Made by a program: the position numbers and the translations under genes. Positions 60,072-64,000 of a stretch of 64,000 nucleotides of DNA are shown here, one piece after another (the first letter of the stretch is position 1; each line of letters starts with the position of its first letter). The DNA lies in assembly GCA_000149265.1 (NCBI GenBank), contig CH003028.1, positions 554,155-618,154 on the forward strand. The letters are read 5' to 3'. Under the pieces are notes generated by a model. That model searched no databases and was not told the origin of the DNA. It saw only the letters and a program-made list of their open reading frames with translations. Source of the stretch: Ciona savignyi (taxonomy: Eukaryota > Chordata > Ascidiacea > Phlebobranchia > Cionidae).

Positions 60072-61964
60072 ACCGATGTCAAAACACTGCCCTATTGTTT
60101 CTACGGTGACCTATCAATTACGTCATTTCCCTGCAACATACGGATGACGTAATCATTATTAGTGTTACGACGCCAATGACGTCACTACCTCAACGACCAA
60201 TCAAGTTTCAGTGTTTACGAGGATCACGTGACTTTATTTATTAGTAACAAACTCAATTGATGACGTCATAACAACCTCTTCAAAGGTGCTTGCCAAACTA
60301 ATTGTCCTGTATAAACGCGTTTGTTTGTTAATAGAGCATTTACGTCACAAAACGTCTGGTTCATTATAAGCCAAAGAAGGGTTTGAAAAATGAAAGAATG
60401 CAATGAATGGATGGGGTATTTGTAACCTGGTGGATGGTAAAATCACATTGGACGATTTGTACCTGGTTATCCTTGGATAACTAGTAAATGAGATGCACTG
60501 CTGATATCTTTAAGATAACTTGCGCAAACAACCAAGTTGTCGAAGATAATAGTGTGTGTTGTAGTGCATTGCTTGCAGTTTATGTAAAACTGGGTTGGGG
60601 CAACGTTTGTAAAGATGATTGGAATTATACAAGCAATCAGATAATTTTAACTCCGGTGCTTTAGTCCGCAACTGTAGAAGTTAAACGCGGCGCAATACGC
60701 AACACGCAATACAATACACATGGTTCATTCTTTGACAACGTATAGTGAAGTAGTCGTATGCCTGATTATTTCTTATCTACTTAGCTGTGCAATTGACATC
60801 ATTTAATGATACGATCGAATTAAAACCGAAGAACTGTTTGTAAATGGTCTGACAGGAGCGCACATCCGTAATGCATTATAGTAATAACAGTTAGAAATTA
60901 GGAATGGACCAAAAACGTAACAAACAATCCCAAATCCGCACTTGTATGATTTATCAGACTTGAACTTCGATTGGACAGAATTATTCAGGTTTAATTCCCG
61001 TAAAAAAAGAGAGGTAAAAACACGGAAAATCTTCACAAAAAAAAGGATTAACCCTCGCCCACGGTTGGATAATAGGAGGCTATGGTAGCGTGTTTTATAT
61101 ATAAAAAAAACACTTTTTCAGTAAAGTTGATCTCATCAGTGACTGGTTTCGATCCCTTTTTGGCTAATTTGAGTTAGACAAATATGTGGATTGAAAAGGT
61201 GCACTTACGAACATCTTATGTCCATAGTCGAGTTGTTACGGGTTCTATTAACAATCTGCAAATCAGCACACAGAACTTATAATACAAACGACCAAAAAGA
61301 TACAACAGACCAAATTTACAAATGATAGGAAATATATTTCATCGAGACGCAAATAACAAGAATACATTGTCATCACATGAAGTAAAACACGAGCTATTTG
61401 GTGGGTTGGTGGTGGTAAGTGCATTGTTTTGGTGGAACTGGCGCCTTGTTGATGGCGTCTATTGGGAAAGGAGGGGAATTTGATAATTTGAAAAGTACAA
61501 ATGTTTGATCACACGCCTATAACCACGAGAGTGTGAATGGAAGGTCGTAATACTCATCACTGGGATGAATAGTCTTTGTATAACGGATAATCATTAAAAG
61601 TTGGCATTCCTAGAATAGAATTGCTGGAGCTGACGCAGTGTGCTTACATCGTTTACTTCAACCATGGACACAAACCCACAAGCTTGCGTCTGCGGAAGGC
61701 ATTCGCAATTAGCCACGAGATAAAACCTAAATATTGAACCCTATTCACCCACAAGGTTACGGCGGGTGGGCGGCTCTTTGGCACAACCTAAATTTAATGA
61801 AATCGCTACCAGCCAACTTTTTAGTCATCGCTGGGTTTAAATTTAGCGTTAGTACTGGGGTCAAGATTACTTACTTACTAATTTGGGCATTAAGTTTCCT
61901 TAGTTTTAGTGAATGGTTACCCTTTTTCCATTCCTCTTTTAATGTAACCCCAATCCCGCAGCGC
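60072..61964. other. Convergent intergenic region between ARID3 and NTAN1
   Basis: ARID3 and NTAN1 end toward each other here. Two TGACGTCA palindromes (60177, 60261) sit just after the ARID3 stop. No clear AATAAA signal is near either stop. A minus-strand frame at about 61594-61726 was considered as an extra NTAN1 exon and rejected. Confidence 0.55.
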
Positions 61965-64000
61965 CTACCAAGTCAGCATCCACTTTCCATCCTGTAGTGC
62001 ATACTGGAGCTCGTGGTTCGATTTGAACACGCTCTCCATGGGTTCGGGGTGGGCCACGATGAAACAAAGCGATTCTCGGATGTGCGATGCAAAATTTGGG
62101 GGCTCTGCCATGGGTGAGGTTGACATGTGTCTGTGGTTTAAGTCCGGGGGTTAAAAATGGATCGAGTTGGGGAATTTGTTTTGATCGGGTGCACAGTCAT
62201 ACATATGTGCAAGGTCTAGTTGGTGGAGATTAGTTTGTGAAGAAAAACAAGATTTCAATTTTGATGATGCATATATAACAGGTTAAGACAACGTGAATGT
62301 ACACCTAGTGCCCACGGTCAAATAACATACGCTATTACAGCGTGTTGGTAACTAGACAGAAATTTTAAAAATCTTTGAGTATGCAAATTTATTGCTTCGT
62401 ACACCACCAAGTGGAGAACCTACTTGCGGATGAAAGCGTCGGATTGTTCCAACCACTCATGCGCAGCGGGGAACGGTGCGAACGTGAAAGCTGGGATAAC
62501 AACTCGCTCTGATCGCCACCTGTGTGGATGAGGGGGTTTGTTAGGGATGCGATATGCCTTGTCCAAGGACACAACCGACTAGCTAGCGGCCAGTTTTGCA
62601 CCTACAACCTTTCGATTAAAAGGCGACCCACTTAACCACCAGACTAACGGGCCGGACAAATGTTGTGGATGTTGACAGCGTGGAATAAGTGACATAGAGC
62701 AACTTTTGTGGCTTTGTGTTGAGCCGTCAACAAAAAGGTAGTGAGATCGAAACCATCCGGTTGCTGGTTAATTTGGTCTTGCACAAAACTTTTCAGTTAT
62801 TTAACACACTAGTGTAACGACACTATGGGCACATGACAATATGAAGTTGTGTTTTAATGACATTAAATAAAAAATTACCCACTACATGTTGAGCCAAACT
62901 TTTTTGGATTAAACTGTAGGTGGTGGTTAATTACCAAGTCACTAACTTTGTTTTGACTGTGGGAAATACATTTAACAAATTTGACACACTGCAGTAACCA
63001 GACTCTGAGCACTTAGTAATCCAACAACCCCATATATATACCCCAGGAAATAACATTGCATTTAAAAAATGAACGCATTTTTTACCATCTACGAATAACA
63101 TTAAAATTCGAAATTGCCTTTACTTGTATATGTTGCACATCTTGTTATTTTGACTGTTTAACGACTTTGCGCCCCTCATATCACACATCGGGGCCCTTGC
63201 TTGCTCATCAAACGCGACCGGGTAAATCTGCCCCGTCTTCAGTTCCACAGCAGCCCCATAAATTATGGGGAGACTGATCTCAGCCCCTCGCTTGGTGGTG
63301 TGACGTGTGTTTAAGGAGGTGCAACAAAATGTGCGCAGATGAAGAGAGATGGTGTGACCGTCTGCAATGTGAATGGACGTTTATACTTTTAGAAAATTTA
63401 CCTGTGAGTCGCCTGGAATTTATGTTCATGAATCAGGGCGGTTAGTTTTGCTTTAAGTAATTAGACCGTGAGGGTGCGAGGCGAATATGGTTTGGATCCA
63501 AACTAGCCGGTAGCTTTCCGTTGTGTTGTGGGCAAGGCACAGGATGATTATTGTATCCAATAAGTGGGATGAAAAAAGTATCAATTTTCCTTATCAATTA
63601 ATTGCAATGTTATTGCTCAACAGCAACTGTGAGAACAAGGTGCACAAGATATACTGACAATTAATGGGTTGAAAAAGTATCACTGTTTTTTTATAGCTAG
63701 TCTATGCAGATGACCAAAATCGTGCTGGCAAAATCATTATATAACATCCATCTTACAAGTCAGCGGCTATTTTTACACATGTGGTGAACTTTACAAACCA
63801 GTCTGCGCAAAACTAGTAGCTTATTTTAGCAGTAAATAAAATTGCATCATAATCATCCCCTTTTGATTCCACAGTGATATAATTGCCCCATGCTCAGTGC
63901 TCACCCACTTGAATGCTGTGGAACGCCTGCAGAAGGTCGGTGGATAATTTCACGGATAATTCTCGATCATCGTCAAATCCTCCCAGCAAGTGTAAATCGA
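61965..64000 (-). CDS. Ntan1: NTAN1, protein N-terminal asparagine amidohydrolase (3' part)
   Basis: Four exons are inside the window: 64000-63905 (cut by the edge), 63361-63124, 62519-62424 and 62130-61965. Joined phases are 1, 2 and 2 and the frame ends at TGG TAG. Key matches to the family: DLHLLGGFDDDRELSVKL, ISLPIIYGAAVELKTGQIYP, FTFAPFPAAHEWLEQSDAF, then MSTSPMAEPPNFASHIRESL and a short WMLTW ending. NTAN1 converts N-terminal Asn to Asp, exposing proteins to the Arg/N-degron pathway. The catalytic Cys is in the N-terminal half, which lies beyond the right edge, so activity cannot be judged. The order of blocks and the length of the C-terminal half fit the vertebrate protein. Confidence 0.9.
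62565..62660 (-). repeat. Fragment of the GTTGTGTCCTTGGGCAAGG family, reversed
   Basis: CCTTGTCCAAGGACACAACC, GACTAGCTAGCGGCCAGTTT and ACAACCTTTCGATTAAAAGG are the reverse complement of the 5' half of the repeat. It sits in an NTAN1 intron. Confidence 0.6.
63490..63560 (+). repeat. Diverged fragment of the same repeat family
   Basis: TAGCCGGTAGCTTTCCGTTG and TGTGTTGTGGGCAAGGCACA resemble the 5' half of the repeat; also within an NTAN1 intron. Confidence 0.35.

Noticed and set aside
61594..61726. Minus-strand exon reading TQACGFVSMVEVNDV as an extra NTAN1 3' exon
   Set aside because: It can be joined in frame, but NTAN1 already ends properly at WMLTW and TAG (61965), matching the family's length.

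Overview
The window is animal nuclear DNA and most resembles a tunicate of the genus Ciona. Genes are compact and intron-rich, intergenic sequence is AT-rich, and most introns are short (down to 59 nt) with canonical GT-AG ends. The proteins I can rebuild by joining exons are metazoan: a secreted FGF, ILRUN, serum response factor, a ZU5-domain protein, an ARID3/Bright transcription factor and NTAN1. I cannot tell the species from sequence alone. There is no sign of a bacterial replicon, CRISPR array, rRNA or functional tRNA.

Layout, left to right. (1) 105-7389, minus: a three-exon FGF of the FGF3/7/10/22 type with a 6.2 kb first intron and a TATA box about 110 bp upstream of its start codon. 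(2) 7.4-17.2 kb: mostly non-coding, with two small unrecognised minus-strand genes (11387-11902 and 13157-13363), tRNA-derived SINE copies and small tandem repeats. (3) 17260-19473, plus: a four-exon, 270-residue protein I do not recognise. (4) 19.5-23.2 kb: a cluster of at least five degenerate copies of one interspersed repeat. (5) 23266-27170, minus: ILRUN, whose first intron holds a 28-bp minisatellite and a 1.1 kb hAT-type element. (6) 27.2-30.5 kb: SINEs and one doubtful two-exon plus-strand gene. (7) 30522-34242, minus: SRF with an intact MADS box and a CArG box in its upstream region. (8) 35724-39638, minus: a complete seven-exon ZU5-plus-UPA-like protein, one intron of which is almost entirely a TA-flanked MITE. 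(9) 39.6-48.1 kb: non-coding, with a 331 bp hAT-type MITE and probable ARID3 upstream DNA. (10) 48133-60071, plus: complete twelve-exon ARID3 (528 residues). (11) 61965-64000, minus: the 3' part of NTAN1, which runs off the right edge.

The genes do not form one pathway. Three are developmental regulators (an FGF ligand, SRF and ARID3). ILRUN modulates transcription in innate signalling, and NTAN1 starts the Asn branch of the N-degron pathway. The most striking non-gene signal is the palindrome TGACGTCA, which I count 33 times against an expectation near one. It is absent from 15,993 to 36,007 and lies in exons as well as introns.
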